A stretch of 64,000 nucleotides of DNA, taken from contig NC_081185.1 in the NCBI RefSeq assembly GCF_029867415.1, positions 120,321,987 to 120,385,986 on the forward strand, read 5' to 3'. Position numbers and translations under genes: made by a program. Positions 26,162 through 37,580 of the stretch are shown here, piece after piece. Position 1 is the stretch's first letter; each line of letters begins with the position of its first letter. The notes beneath the pieces were generated by a model, which had not been told where the DNA came from, did no database searches, and saw nothing but the letters and a program-made list of their open reading frames with translations. Source of the DNA: Vicia villosa (lineage: Eukaryota > Streptophyta > Magnoliopsida > Fabales > Fabaceae).

Positions 26162-27059
26162 TAGGGGTGATCAAAACCAAACCAACCTAATGGAAAACTG
26201 CAAACCAAACCAAACCAAATCGAAACCGCAAAAAACCGCATTTGGTTCGGATTAGTTTGGGTCATCTTTTAACAAAACCGCACGGTTCGGTTTGGTTTGC
26301 GGTTTGTATTTTTTAAACCGAACCAAACCGAATCAAACCGCATTATGTTACAACCTAAGTTTTACTTAACTCACATCCAACCCAAACTTAAATTTATAAT
26401 ACCTTAACCTTATGATTACGAACAATTTTCTCATTCTTACACACATGATTTTAGTCCCGATCTTCTCAAATCTCTAATAGCATTATCACGCCTTCTTTGC
26501 CACATACATCTTCCCTCTTTTTCTATAATCTCTACTCTCTTATATTCTTTCTTTTTCACTTTCTCATTTCTATGCAAATGTTCTCTATTTCAGTTTCGTT
26601 TTTATCGCACATCTTCTTCTCTAATCATTCAACTCTTTTGTTTTTTCTTTTTCACCTTCACTAATCTCCCGTCTCTTCTATTTTTGTTTCATTCTAATAA
26701 TTTTTATATTGTTTTATACTATTATTTTATGTTTATTATTCCACTTTTGTCTAATTTAATTTTTACAAATTAAATAGAAAGTTATTATCAAAATATGACG
26801 AGTTTTGCTGTTATTTGATAGTGTATGAATGTCTAAATACAAAGTTATGTTGTCATATATATGTATATGTATGGTTCAATAAAATATTTATAAAAAATCG
26901 AACCAACCGAACCGAACCAAACCGCATTAGTTTGGTTTGGTTTGGTTTGGATTTTTTTTAAAAGCCAACCGAACCAAACCAAACCGCACGATTTTTTCTC
27001 TTGCGGTTCGGATGATTTTTTTCGTCAAAACCGCCCAAACCGCACCACGAACACCCCTA
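26162..27059 (-). mobile_element. Non-autonomous hAT element B (898 bp), inverted to A
   Basis: The left end TAGGGGTGATCA corresponds to the right end of element A, and the right end CGAACACCCCTA to A's left end, so B is the same family in opposite orientation. A perfect 8-bp duplication ACGAGATG flanks it (26154-26161 and 27060-27067). Subterminal AAACCGCA/GGTTTGG words are dense. No transposase is encoded. Confidence 0.9.
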
Positions 27060-27647
27060 ACGAGATGGTTCCTTGTTTGAAGTAGAAAAAATCTCAGAAT
27101 TCAAAAGGATTTAAAATAAATCAATTATATTTACCTTTCTTACAGTTTTCATCATTGAATTTATTAAGAATTAGGTAATTAGATTGTCTATAGACAATTT
27201 ATTTTTTTTATGTTAAAAGTTTGACACATAAGTTGGGATGTGTTCTCCATTAATACTGCCCTAATTCATAGATTCAATTCTACAAACATATTCAAATTCA
27301 ACCTTAAAAATTCGATTAATTATAAAATGACACTTAATCAAACTATCAACATTGTTTTTTAAGTAACACAAAAAAAAAAGCTTGCATAACTAATTTTTTT
27401 ATAAAATATGAATGAAAATAGATACAATTTTACTATTATTTTTCCATATGTAAAAGTTGTATTTTAAATATGAAAATATAATACGAATTGAAGAGAGTAT
27501 TGGAGTTAAAGATATTGAACTTGACTCGTCCTTTATTGATTCAAACTACATATTCACAAACTAACAAACTCAAAATAACTGTATTTTAAACATATTTAAG
27601 CGGAATAAATGAAGGTAAATTAATACAACCAACAAACACTCATCCTC

Positions 27648-27771
27648 CCTCCAACCAACACATACACATAATAATTTAAAATTCTTAGCTTGGAAAATAT
27701 TAGAGAAAACCTCCAACCAACACATACACATAATAATTTAAAATTCTTAGCTTGGAAAATATTAGAGAAAA
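27648..27771. repeat. Perfect 62-bp tandem duplication
   Basis: The block beginning CCTCCAACCAACACATACAC occurs at 27648-27709 and again at 27710-27771 without a visible mismatch, so the duplication is recent. Confidence 0.95.
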
Positions 27772-27789
27772 AAGTTAGGATTAAGAGGT

Positions 27790-28339
27790 TTTGTTAAATT
27801 ATAAGTAGGTTGGGCAGAATTTGGAATTGGCAGCAACTGAAACAACTTAGTATTGAATCTTTCTTTCGGTACATAACAATTGATTTTTATATATTTGCTC
27901 CTTTCATGAAATTTTGCCCTTATAATTGTCGGGAACATGTGTTTGTTGTCTGGACACTTGAAAATCCTTTCGATAGGACATTGATGATCCCCTACCGACT
28001 TCGAAGCTTCGCTATTTCTCTTGGCCTTGACTCACTTTCTCAGCAGGCCTTATCCACCTTCCCCTTGGGACATTAGAAATTGGTTTGAATGTGGCTTTCT
28101 TGTTTTCCTAGAGATTTTGGATCCTTTGTTGCTGTCTGTGGGGGGACCCCCCTCTTGTCGAAGGTAAACTGATTTATGGTATCTTTCCAATTTTCTCTGC
28201 GACTGGCTATACGAACTCTTTCCAAGTTCTTGGCAGCTTTCCTATAAAAAATAGAACTGCACCTAGGACACAACATTACTTCTGATTTCTTTCTTTGACA
28301 TCAGTGGAGAAACTCGGCCAAATTTTCATCAATCTTAAG
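27790..28339 (-). pseudogene. Ty3/gypsy gag remnant, part separated by hAT insertion
   Basis: Minus-strand translation of about 28276-28080 shows a CPRCS block followed by a basic RKAAKN region; about 28075-27900 contains MSYRKDFQV. I recognise this order from the C-terminal half of Tat-type gag proteins. In-frame stops and frameshifts occur. Gag sequence upstream of this point resumes at 37581-39397 on the same strand, so the hAT element at 28340-37580 split one gag gene. Confidence 0.6.
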
Positions 28340-28750
28340 TAGGGATGGCACCAGGGCGGGGCGGGGACGGTTTTTGTATTCCTCAAACCCGAATCCCAAA
28401 TAAATCCATGTTCCCCGTCCTGAACCCCAGCGGGGATGAATAATTGAACCCCAACCCCGTCCCAAATGGGTTCGGGGATCCCCGCCCCCAAACTCAAATC
28501 TTGCCTCAAACCCAAATTTTGCCCCAAACCTAAATTTTGCCCCAAACCCAAAATCTGTCCCAATCTTAACAAATATTAACTTGTATTACAAAAATAAAAT
28601 ACAATCTCGAAGAATTTCAAACATTTATTTCTAATTATAAAATAGAAATGAAAGTATTAATTCGTTAATCATACAATTAATATTTCAAAATAGCAAAATC
28701 AAATAATACAAAATATAAAAACTAAATAATAAATTACAAATTGATATTAC

Positions 28751-29176
28751 AAACTACCATCCAAACAAACACATAGTAAAAAATATTCTACATTTCAAAA
28801 TACCAACAAAACAACCACATAACTAAGAATATTCAACATCATTTGTCAATGGAAATTGCTAACAAAAATAGATAAGTGGCCAGCACCAATATTGTCTTCT
28901 TTCTTTCTCTAAATGTTATTCTCCATCTTCAAAGAGGGAAATAACACCACTAGTCAATATTTCAAACTACCATCCAAACAAACGCATAGTAAAAAAATAT
29001 TCTACATTCGAAAATACCATCAAAACAACCACATTACTAAAAATATTCAACATCATTATCGACGGAAATTGCTAACAAAAATAGATAAGTGGCCAACATC
29101 AATATTATCTTCTTTCTTTCTCTAAATGCTATTCTCCATCTTCAAAGAGGAAAATAACACCACTAGTCAATATTTC
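28751..29176. repeat. 213-bp tandem duplication at the 3' end of the hAT transposase
   Basis: Unit 28751-28963 is repeated at 28964-29176, both starting AAACTACCATCC and ending GTCAATATTTC, with a small number of mismatches and equal length. The duplicated unit includes the last putative exon of the transposase. Confidence 0.9.
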
Positions 29177-32100
29177 ACCTATATAGAAAATACACATTAA
29201 AATAAAACATTAATAATAAATAAGAATAAAAAGTTACTCTTGTATTCTAATAACAAATTGATTACTAACAAGTCAATTGGTTGGATGGATAATTGGATAC
29301 TTACACTCCGCACTAGAAATTAGTAATAAATAAATCGCTTCACACTTCATAATAAAAATTTAAAAATATGTGTTTCACACTCCATATTAGAAATTAATAA
29401 TAAATAAATCAAAGGAAAATTTTACCTTCTTCATTGGGCTCTATTTCATCGAGCAAAGTAGTGTAGTCATTGCTTAACTTAGAACTCATACCACCTAAAA
29501 ATATTAAACAAAATACAATATAATTAGTAATCAATTAACAAATACAAAATTATATGTCATTTCATAATGTATAAAAAGTGACAGAATAATATAAGAGCAT
29601 ACCACTATTTTCAATACTCCATAACCAGCTTCTAGCACACATCAAAGCCTCTAAAGTTGTCCATGAAGTCGATTGCGACGCGGGATTAAAATATGACCGC
29701 TAGTACTGAATGCGGATTCTGAAGCTACTGTAGAATCATAATCATCTAAACCATCATTAGCCACATGAGTAGATCCCAACACTAGTGAGTCACCATAATT
29801 CTCTTGGTTCAACTTCAATTGATAATCAGCAACTAAGTCATAACATAGTTGTTGAATCCTCTTAACTTTCTCAAAAGAGTCTTTTTCATACAATTTTTCA
29901 TAATAGTATTCAAGTAACTCCATTTTGTATCTAGGATCCAAAACACTAGCAATTCCCATTATATCATGGGTCACACTCCAATATTTATCAAATTTTTGCA
30001 ACATCTTTTTAGCCATTTCTTTGATTGATAAATTGGAAGAGTTAACCCAATCAAATATTGTCAATTTAATCTTACAAATATCAGGAAAAAACATGTTAGT
30101 AGTGGGATACTTAGTGCCAGAAATGATTTCAGTGATTTTATTGAACAGCTCCAATCTTTCACAAACATCTTTTGCAAATTTCCATTGTGAACTAGTTGGA
30201 ACACAAGTGTCACGTAGCCTTAACCGAATAAATATATCCTCGTACAAAATAGCAATGTCAAGCATTTTATAAGTGGAGTTCCATCTAGTTGGACAATCTA
30301 AACTTAAAGTTTTAGTGCAAGAAATTCGCAATTGCTTAGCTGTCTCCTCAAATTTTTCTTTTCTTTTAGGAGTTTCTAATAAGCTACACTATCTCGAATC
30401 TTTTCTACTCCATCTTTCACTACTTCTAAACCATCCTTTACTATCAAATTTAATATGTGTGCGCAACAACGCATATGAAGTAAAGATCCATCCCTCAACA
30501 AAGTACTTAAATGTAACCTCTCCTTAATTTTGTCCATCATAGCATCATTTGTGCTACAATTATCTAAAGTGATAGTTGACAATTTTGTATTGATATTTCA
30601 GTCCATTAAACACTTAACTAAAGCAGCACAAAGTCTATCACTTGAATGAGGAGCAGGAATATAAATGAACCTAGCATATAATAAAATTCAAAATATGAAA
30701 TAAATGAAGCTAACATATTATATTTATCCTTAAACTAGACATAACAAATTGTAATTACCTCAAGATGCAACTCTGCAAATTCCAAGATCCATCAATATAA
30801 TGTGCAGTAACAGCCATATACCCCCTTTTTTTATTACTTGAAGTCCACATATCTGATGTAATCGTCACTCTTGCTTGAAGACTATCTAATAACTTTGAAG
30901 TTATTGTCTTCTCAAACTCGCACACTTTAAATATCTCCTTCTTGATAGTATTTCTACAAGGAACATGAAACAATGGTTGTGATAACACGAAAATGTATCA
31001 CATATTCGGTTTGATTTACATAGATTATGTATTTATTTTATTTTAATTATGTTGGTATTATGCTGGTATTTTAATGTGTTTTAGAAATTTAATGTTTACA
31101 AGGCTCGCTTGAGAAAAGGAGTAAAAATGAGAAGAAATGAAGTAAAAAAAGATAGAAAGTATAGAAGAAAAGAAGAGGGTGAAGAAACGAAGAAACAAGA
31201 TGAAGTGGACGCAAGGCCCAAAGGCCCAATTGGGCAATTGACGCCCGTCAACAAAGGGGTGACGTCCGTCACACCCTCCCCCTGCCGTCCGTCATTCACT
31301 TTAAAAGTGTGTGGCGATAGTCACACACTCAGACGCGCTCGTCACGCCCTAACTTCCTCCTATTTTCCAGCCTTCCTAATTTCTCTCCGTGAACTAAGTC
31401 CTGGAGACGGAAGCAACTAAATCTCCTTCTATATTTTCTCAACCTAGCAGAACTTGAGCAATATAAATACTCGGCATTTTACCAACAAAAGCTCTCTCCT
31501 GGATTCCACCATTTTTGTTCAGAGCTGTGTTTTATTCTTAGTTTTTAGGCAGTAAGTTTACCATGTAAAAGTGGTAATTTCTCACATTGAGGAACTACCA
31601 CACCATTAGATTTAGTTTCTGTTTTCTTTCATTTCAATTCTGTTACCTAATTGTCAAATGTCGGCATGTTCTAAATGTGGTTCCTGCTAATGTACGCGGA
31701 GATAATTTCATAAGTTAATTCCAGTTTCTTTTATTTCATCATTTACAGGTTTCATTTTATGCTTTCTTATTATTTTCATTTATCATCAATTTCCATGTTC
31801 TTCTTAATTTTAACCCGCATGTTTAATTTATTTACGCTTAATTCCATATCCGGCTATGAGTCTGGTGTGTGAGGACCGTCGTCTCCGACAAGACTTGGTA
31901 ATTATTGTGTTGGCTTAGTTATTATTATAAAATTATATTTTGGTTTATGTTTTTAATATTAATTTAGGTAACCTTGTCACGATAGTGAAAGGTTACCTAT
32001 CACAATTTCGTCACGAGAGTGAGAGATCTATTAAGGTTCAAACCGGCACTGCGAGAGCGTGGGGGGTCGAACTAGATATTGAAAACTAGGCATTAATCCT

Positions 32101-34022
32101 AAACACAGTGAGAGCGATTTAGGATTAATTAGAACTTGTTTCGTTTTAAAAACGCGTTCCTTGATTTAAGTGGGCGAGCGAGAGCAAAATCCTACGATTA
32201 AAGAGCGTGACTTTATTCAAGAACACGAGAGTGTGAGGTTTAGTCTTTAAGCTTGGAGATGTTTTCATGTTGGCTGCATTTGTGGTAAAACATACCTGGG
32301 TGTTTAATGTCTTGACTAATGTCATGACATGATTTATATTGTGTTATGCAGGTTCCATTTGTGTTTAGCTAATACAGGTTCTGTTAGTGAATGTCATGAC
32401 CGATGTCATGACATCCTTGTCTGACAGCAGAGACTGTTGTATTTTATTAATGTGTTTCCTGATTTATCTCAGGCTACTATTTAGGAAACTATATATTGTG
32501 TGCTGAATATTTCGTCTAGAAGATTTCGCTGACAGCACATTCTGTAACAACCAGATGGCGTGTAAATTAGGTTAACTTGGTTAACCCTAATTTGATTAAT
32601 GAAAAGCCCAAGGCCCAAGAGCTGCATATAAGAAGAATGCAATCGTAATTTGGAACACGGAGAGAGTATTTTTAATTGTGAAGAACCGTAGTTCTGTAGC
32701 TGTCTCTTGTACTCTAACCAATTGTCTTTTGATGATTGTATTGGAATAGGTTGTTTGTTAATTGTCACTCTAAGCTTTTAAGCACGAGTGTGTGTCTCTT
32801 GATTGAAGCTTTTAAGCAGATCAAGGTGTGTTTTTGAAGTGTATCTTCTCTCTGAATTTGTTTAATGTTTGTTTGTAATCACTGCTGTGATTGAGGGGGA
32901 GTGAGTGGAGATACTCAGGTCTAGAAATAGATTGGAATTTCATTAGTTAGGTTTTAAGTGAGGAGTTGTAAATGGGGGAGTTTAACTCCGAATTAATTCT
33001 GCTTATATTGGATTCCCTCCCTGGCTTGGTAGCCCCCAAACTAGGTTGTTTGAACCGAACTGGGTAAACAATTTTGTATGTTCTTTATTGTTTTTATGTG
33101 TTTCTGTTTTAACGTTTTGTGCTGTGTAATTTTGGATGTCATAACATCCAGTACGACATCAAGCGTAAGTTACTAGAATTTTCAAAGCTAATATTTTCTA
33201 CTAAATATGTTTTCAACATTTTTAATAAGCCAACAAATTACAGAGTTCCCGAAGTACGCGGAATCCATGTTTCGGTCTCTCTTTTCTTATATTCAATTTA
33301 ATATTAGTTTTATTTCAGTTTTAGTTGTTAGTTTCCCTTTTATCAAACATTTGTTAGCCTTAGCTTTACAAAGAAACAATAGACTATAGTAGGTTGACAA
33401 TATTGGTCTCTGTGGGTTCGACAATCTTTTATATTACTTCAATATTTCCGTGCACTTACGGACACATCAGGTTATAGAGAAGCAACAAATCTTTGAAACC
33501 AAAATGATCTACAATTGAAAGTGGATACTCATGCATAATTATTGCACATGCAAGCTCTTTCCTTGATTTTTCAGCATTATAAGTACCAACTTCTAATTCT
33601 TTCTTTCCTTGCAAGCTCTTTGGCATGAGAAATGTTTGTCCTTTTGTAGTCTTGTTCTCCTGAATTTTATGATGAATGCATGTCTCCATAATTTGAAGCA
33701 AGTGTTTTGTTCCATTGCTCGATTTTCCACCAAGAAATTTCTTGCAATATTTACATTGAGCCTTATCCTCGCCATTAACTTTCGCCTTTGTAAAATGATC
33801 CCAAGCCTTACTCCTAAGCCTTCCTTTCTTTGTTTCTGCCAATGCCTCTATATTATCACATGTATCTATTTTATCAATTGTCTCATCATTAGGTGTTTCA
33901 ACTGTTTCCTTCGATGGTGTTAGTCCATTAAGCGAAGAGTTTAAACTTTCTTCCATACCGGGAGCTACTTGGTGTGCACTATCTTGTGAAATAAGTGGGT
34001 CAACGTTACCAACATTTTCCAT
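29110..34022 (-). pseudogene. hAT transposase (BED-finger, RICESLEEPER type), broken
   Basis: The frame starts at 34022 and runs down the minus strand. The first 188 codons include a BED zinc finger (WDHFTKA...CKYCKKF...H). It is cut at 33474 by an inserted LTR and resumes at 30979 with PLFHVPCRNTIKKE. A GT..AG intron fits 30758-30671. Then come catalytic-core blocks (TSDMWTSSNKK, LDNCSTND, CPTRWNSTYKML). Lesions: a one-base deletion just before the LTR, a TGA for a conserved Trp at 30600-30598, a frameshift near 30377, loss of most of the hATC dimerisation domain near 29734 (ending abruptly at STVASESAFSTSG), and another frameshift near 29655. Further putative exons lie at about 29497-29428 and 29176-29115. 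It cannot make an active transposase. Confidence 0.85.
30980..33469 (+). mobile_element. LTR-type insertion (2,490 bp) inside the hAT transposase
   Basis: The block begins TGATAACACG and ends GACACATCA (TG...CA). It is flanked by GGTTG (30975-30979) and GGTTA (33470-33474), a 5-bp duplication with one change. It has no coding genes, so it is a solo LTR or LTR-like element. The end GTGCACTTACGGACACATCA resembles the U5 end of plant Ty3/gypsy LTRs. About 32280-33165 has a different character: repeated palindromic TGTCATGACA and a CTGCATATAAGAAG TATA-like block suggest a nested copia LTR, whose edges I could not fix. Confidence 0.72.
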
Positions 34023-34689
34023 GTTTATCTCCTGTCGAGTTGTTCAAATTAAAAAACTAACTAAATGCAATTTATATCAACAATAACTCATTAAACAAAC
34101 AATCTACCATTTTAAACTACAAATTAAGCCATTAGTCAAATAAAACCGATAACTAAAAAAACAATTTACAGTAGAGAATTCCATTTGAATATACTAATAG
34201 TAAATACTTGGATAAATAACCAAACCAAACCATAAAAGCATAGTCACTATATTTTAAAAAATATTTAGTCATTAAATTTTAAAAAGAATAGAACAACAAC
34301 AGTCATTATTATTCATTTGTCTTTAAACCAAACCAGATTCCTTTCCATAGATGGTAGAATGATTATATGGCTAATTGGCTATATGAACCTCTTATGTTTA
34401 TCTAAAATCTAAATGAAGCAATTTAATTTATTAAAAAAAGACAAACAACTTTTTTTCTTCAAAAAAGATAAGAAACAAAATGGTTGAGATTGAAATTATA
34501 AGAATAAAAATAGTGATATAGATATAATTATTTGTTACACACATAAAAAGTAATGATATCTCAACTCTCAATATGTATATATGCCTTTCATTACAATAGG
34601 AATAATTTTGCTGTTAGTATGGAAAATTCGTACATATATTTTTAATACAAATTTAAGCTTTTAAACACTCTAATAAAAATAATATGGTG
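34023..34689. other. 5' untranslated part of hAT element D
   Basis: AT-rich sequence upstream of the transposase start on the minus strand. No other open frame or repeat is evident. Confidence 0.45.
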
Positions 34690-34697
34690 CTTACAAC

Positions 34698-36218
34698 TAG
34701 GGCTGGACATCGGCTCGGTTTGGTTCGGGCCCAAAACCTTAAACCGGACCAACCCACGGGTGGAAATGATGAACCCAACTTCCGACCGATTCAATATTTG
34801 GTTTTTTCGAGTCCGGTTTAAATCGGTTCGGTTATATACATCGGTTAATTTCGGACTTGAATAATTTGATTGGATATTAAACAGTTTTTCTTTAGAACTT
34901 TCTTTATTACAAATTGGACCTTACATTAACAGTTAATTTATATATTTTTTATTCGTCCATAATAAATATTGAGATTTTTTTAATTTTTCAATTTTATTAC
35001 TAATAGGTTAATTATCAAAATTAGATAAATTTAAAAATATATAACTAAATGGCTCATAGATATTAATCCATTTATAACATTTTTAATCCATTTATAACAT
35101 TTTAATAATTCTATTTTGAGGATGTATTTCACACTGTCCATGTCAAAGGAATTTCACACTGTCCATGGTTATCTCATAAAAATTCCAGATCTTCTCATAA
35201 AAATTCTAATTTCATTCAAAGGCCACACAATCCCAACTCGCTTCTCTGATGGAGAGAAAAAAACCAGCAGCAATCTTGTTGACAATTTCTTCAATCTGAA
35301 CAATGGTTTCAAAGAGAAAGAAATCAATACTCAAGTAACAGCTTTTAATTATAAGGAAATTTAAAAAATAGTATAGATCTAAACAGAGAAACCTTTTGAA
35401 AAGCTTATTTGCTTATAAACTAACAGATTAAAAAAGTATTATTTTTAATTAAAATCAATTAATGAAACATTTTAATATCATTTTAATATCACTGATCTAC
35501 ATTAAGGAATCACAGATCTACAGAAATAATACTTGTGAAACTAATATCTCACATATTAGAGAGTATCATTTTAATATTTTAGATTCAAGAATAAAAAACT
35601 AGAGTCATATAATCACCTTGGTTAAAGGTTATAGGGGTTTCTCTCTAACAACCTCTTCATTTTGAAATTAACTTCATATTCTTCATCTCACAACAAGTAT
35701 TTAGTTCTTCTGAATACTGAATCTTCAAGATTGAAAATGAAATCTTGGTTAGGCTGTGGAAAAAATACAAAACGCATCAGAAGGAAATATAGGAGAGAAA
35801 GATAGTAAAAACACATTCAAAATTAATCATCAAAGATATGAGGTAGAGAAGAAAGGAACCACGGAGAAATACTACCAATACTACCTTGTTGAGTTTCTGA
35901 ATCAGAGAGAAAAACAGAGACAAATAGTTGTATTTGCTCACTAACCTTACTAAGGGTGATATATATAGCTAGGTTAATGTATACTGGGCTTCAAATTTTA
36001 CCCAGTCCAGTATTAACAACAACAGAAATAAATCATTTGCGGTCGGATTCAGTTTTCGTTGGGTTGATTTGGCCGAACCGAACCGAACCGCTATTATCCA
36101 ATAAAAGCCTAACAGACCACCCGCTGGACCCGAAACCCGAAGTTAACCCGGCCGAATCCATTCGGTTTGCAAGGGGTCGGACGGTTAGCACCGGTTACAT
36201 TTATCTTGTCCACCCCTA
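34698..36218. mobile_element. Non-autonomous hAT element C (1,521 bp)
   Basis: The ends TAGGGCTGGACA and TGTCCACCCCTA form a 12-bp inverted repeat with one mismatch. A perfect 8-bp duplication CTTACAAC flanks it (34690-34697 and 36219-36226). Subterminal CGGTTCGG/AACCGAACC words are frequent. The interior (about 35090-35960) is not GC-patterned like the ends and holds short frames I do not recognise. It also contains small tandem duplications (TTTATAACATTTTTAATCCA near 35072; TTTCACACTGTCCATG near 35128). Confidence 0.88.
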
Positions 36219-36571
36219 CTTACAACAATCACATTCTTCTACAAACACAATAAAGTTTTAAGATTTAGAAGTAAAAATAAGAGATTAAAACTTACAGCAA
36301 AAATAATTTTGATGAGGATGTCAAAATGGTGATGTCGTTAAGATGGTGATGTCAACAATTTTTCAGTTGTTGATAAGGAAAAGGAAAGTTCAATGATAGT
36401 GGGAGTATTGAAATATTAGAAGAGACATTACTGAACCATTAAAGTTTGTTTTTAGAATGTTAAAAGTCTATTATTTTTTTTTAAAAGTCTATTATTTTTA
36501 ATTAATATAGCCAACCGTAAATGTATGTTCTGCAATGGTTCGACTTCAATTTTTAAATTAACCATCGTATA

Positions 36572-37353
36572 CAGTGTTTTAAAAACCGGACCGGACATCA
36601 AACCGGTGAGGATACTGAGTCACTGGTTTATTGGTCGAACCACTGGATCATTGGTCGAACCGCATGACTAAACCGGGTTAAACCGAATAACTCGGTTGAA
36701 TAGACCGGTCGTTATAACAAAATTATATATGTATAAAATATGTCGAACCGGATGATTCAGTCTCTACAAAATATAACTAGCACTTAAATTTTTTGAAAAT
36801 ATCATATTATAGAAAAATTCACAAGTTCATAATTTAAATTCAAATTTTACACATAGGTATCACACACAATAAAATAGTACATAATTATAAAATATAATTG
36901 CAAACAAAAGTTTAATTGCAACATAATTTAATTGAATAATTTATAACAAAATAATTTCATATCTACTAAATTTAATTTCAATAAAATAAAAATTGTTTCA
37001 ATGTTGGGATCTCCTTCTTCAATATCAAAATCATCGGTAACAAAATCAACCGCATCTGCAACAATTTTTTATTATTTTATTTTATTTATTTTTATTTTTA
37101 TTTTAATTTTTAATTAAAATAGTCAAAACGATGTTTTTTAAATTTTTTAAAATTAAAAAAATTAAAAAAATAAAAAATGCATTTAAACCGCCGGTTCACA
37201 AAAACCGCCGGTTTTCTCGGTTTTAGCGGTTTTGACCGGTTCACACCGGTTCAATGACATTTCCGATCCAGCTATTGAACCAGACCGGTTACCTGGCCGG
37301 TTCTTGATTCGACCGGTCCGACCAGCCGGTTCGGTCCGGTTTTTAAAACACTG
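36572..37353. mobile_element. Non-autonomous hAT element E (782 bp)
   Basis: The ends begin CAGTGTTTTAAAAACCGG and mirror each other for at least 20 bp. A perfect 8-bp duplication ATCGTATA flanks it (36564-36571 and 37354-37361). Subterminal CCGGTT/AACCGG words are dense and the centre is AT-rich. No protein is encoded. It lies near the right end of hAT element D. Confidence 0.92.
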
Positions 37354-37580
37354 ATCGTATATGTCTAATTGATAATCAGCAATTAATTAACGAGAAGTGG
37401 AAGAGTTAAAAATATAATGTATGATTTTATGAAAAATACTATGATTTTTTTAAATAATAATAATATTAATAATAATAATAATAAACGGGGCGGGTTCGGG
37501 GATAGGTTCGGGGTGGATACTACACTCCTCATTACCCGCCCCGTCCCCATATTTAAAAATCGGGGAAAACCCAAACCCAA

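Larger units (their letters stand above)
28340..37580 (-). mobile_element. Decayed autonomous hAT element D with nested insertions
   Basis: The left end TAGGGATGGCACC at 28340 follows ATCTTAAG (28332-28339). GC-rich subterminal blocks (GGCGGGG, CCCCGTCC) lie at 28355-28560 and again inverted at 37485-37575. Between them lies a minus-strand RICESLEEPER-type transposase. At the right edge only AAG, the last three bases of the duplication, remains before gag sequence, so the right terminus and five bases of the duplication are deleted. Removing the nested LTR (30980-33469) and hAT elements C and E leaves about 4.4 kb, a normal size for an autonomous hAT. Confidence 0.7.

Noticed and set aside
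31109..31420. 103-codon plus-strand Lys/Glu-rich frame in the LTR insertion
   Set aside because: It starts in low-complexity sequence within a solo LTR and resembles no protein; chance openness is likely.
32280..33165. Exact boundaries of a nested copia LTR inside the 30980-33469 element
   Set aside because: Palindromic TGTCATGACA blocks and a TATA-like block suggest it, but no TG...CA pair with matching 5-bp flanks could be read, so it is not listed as its own element.
35116..35364. 82-codon frame as a host gene
   Set aside because: It lies wholly inside hAT element C, has no recognisable domain and no intron/exon context.
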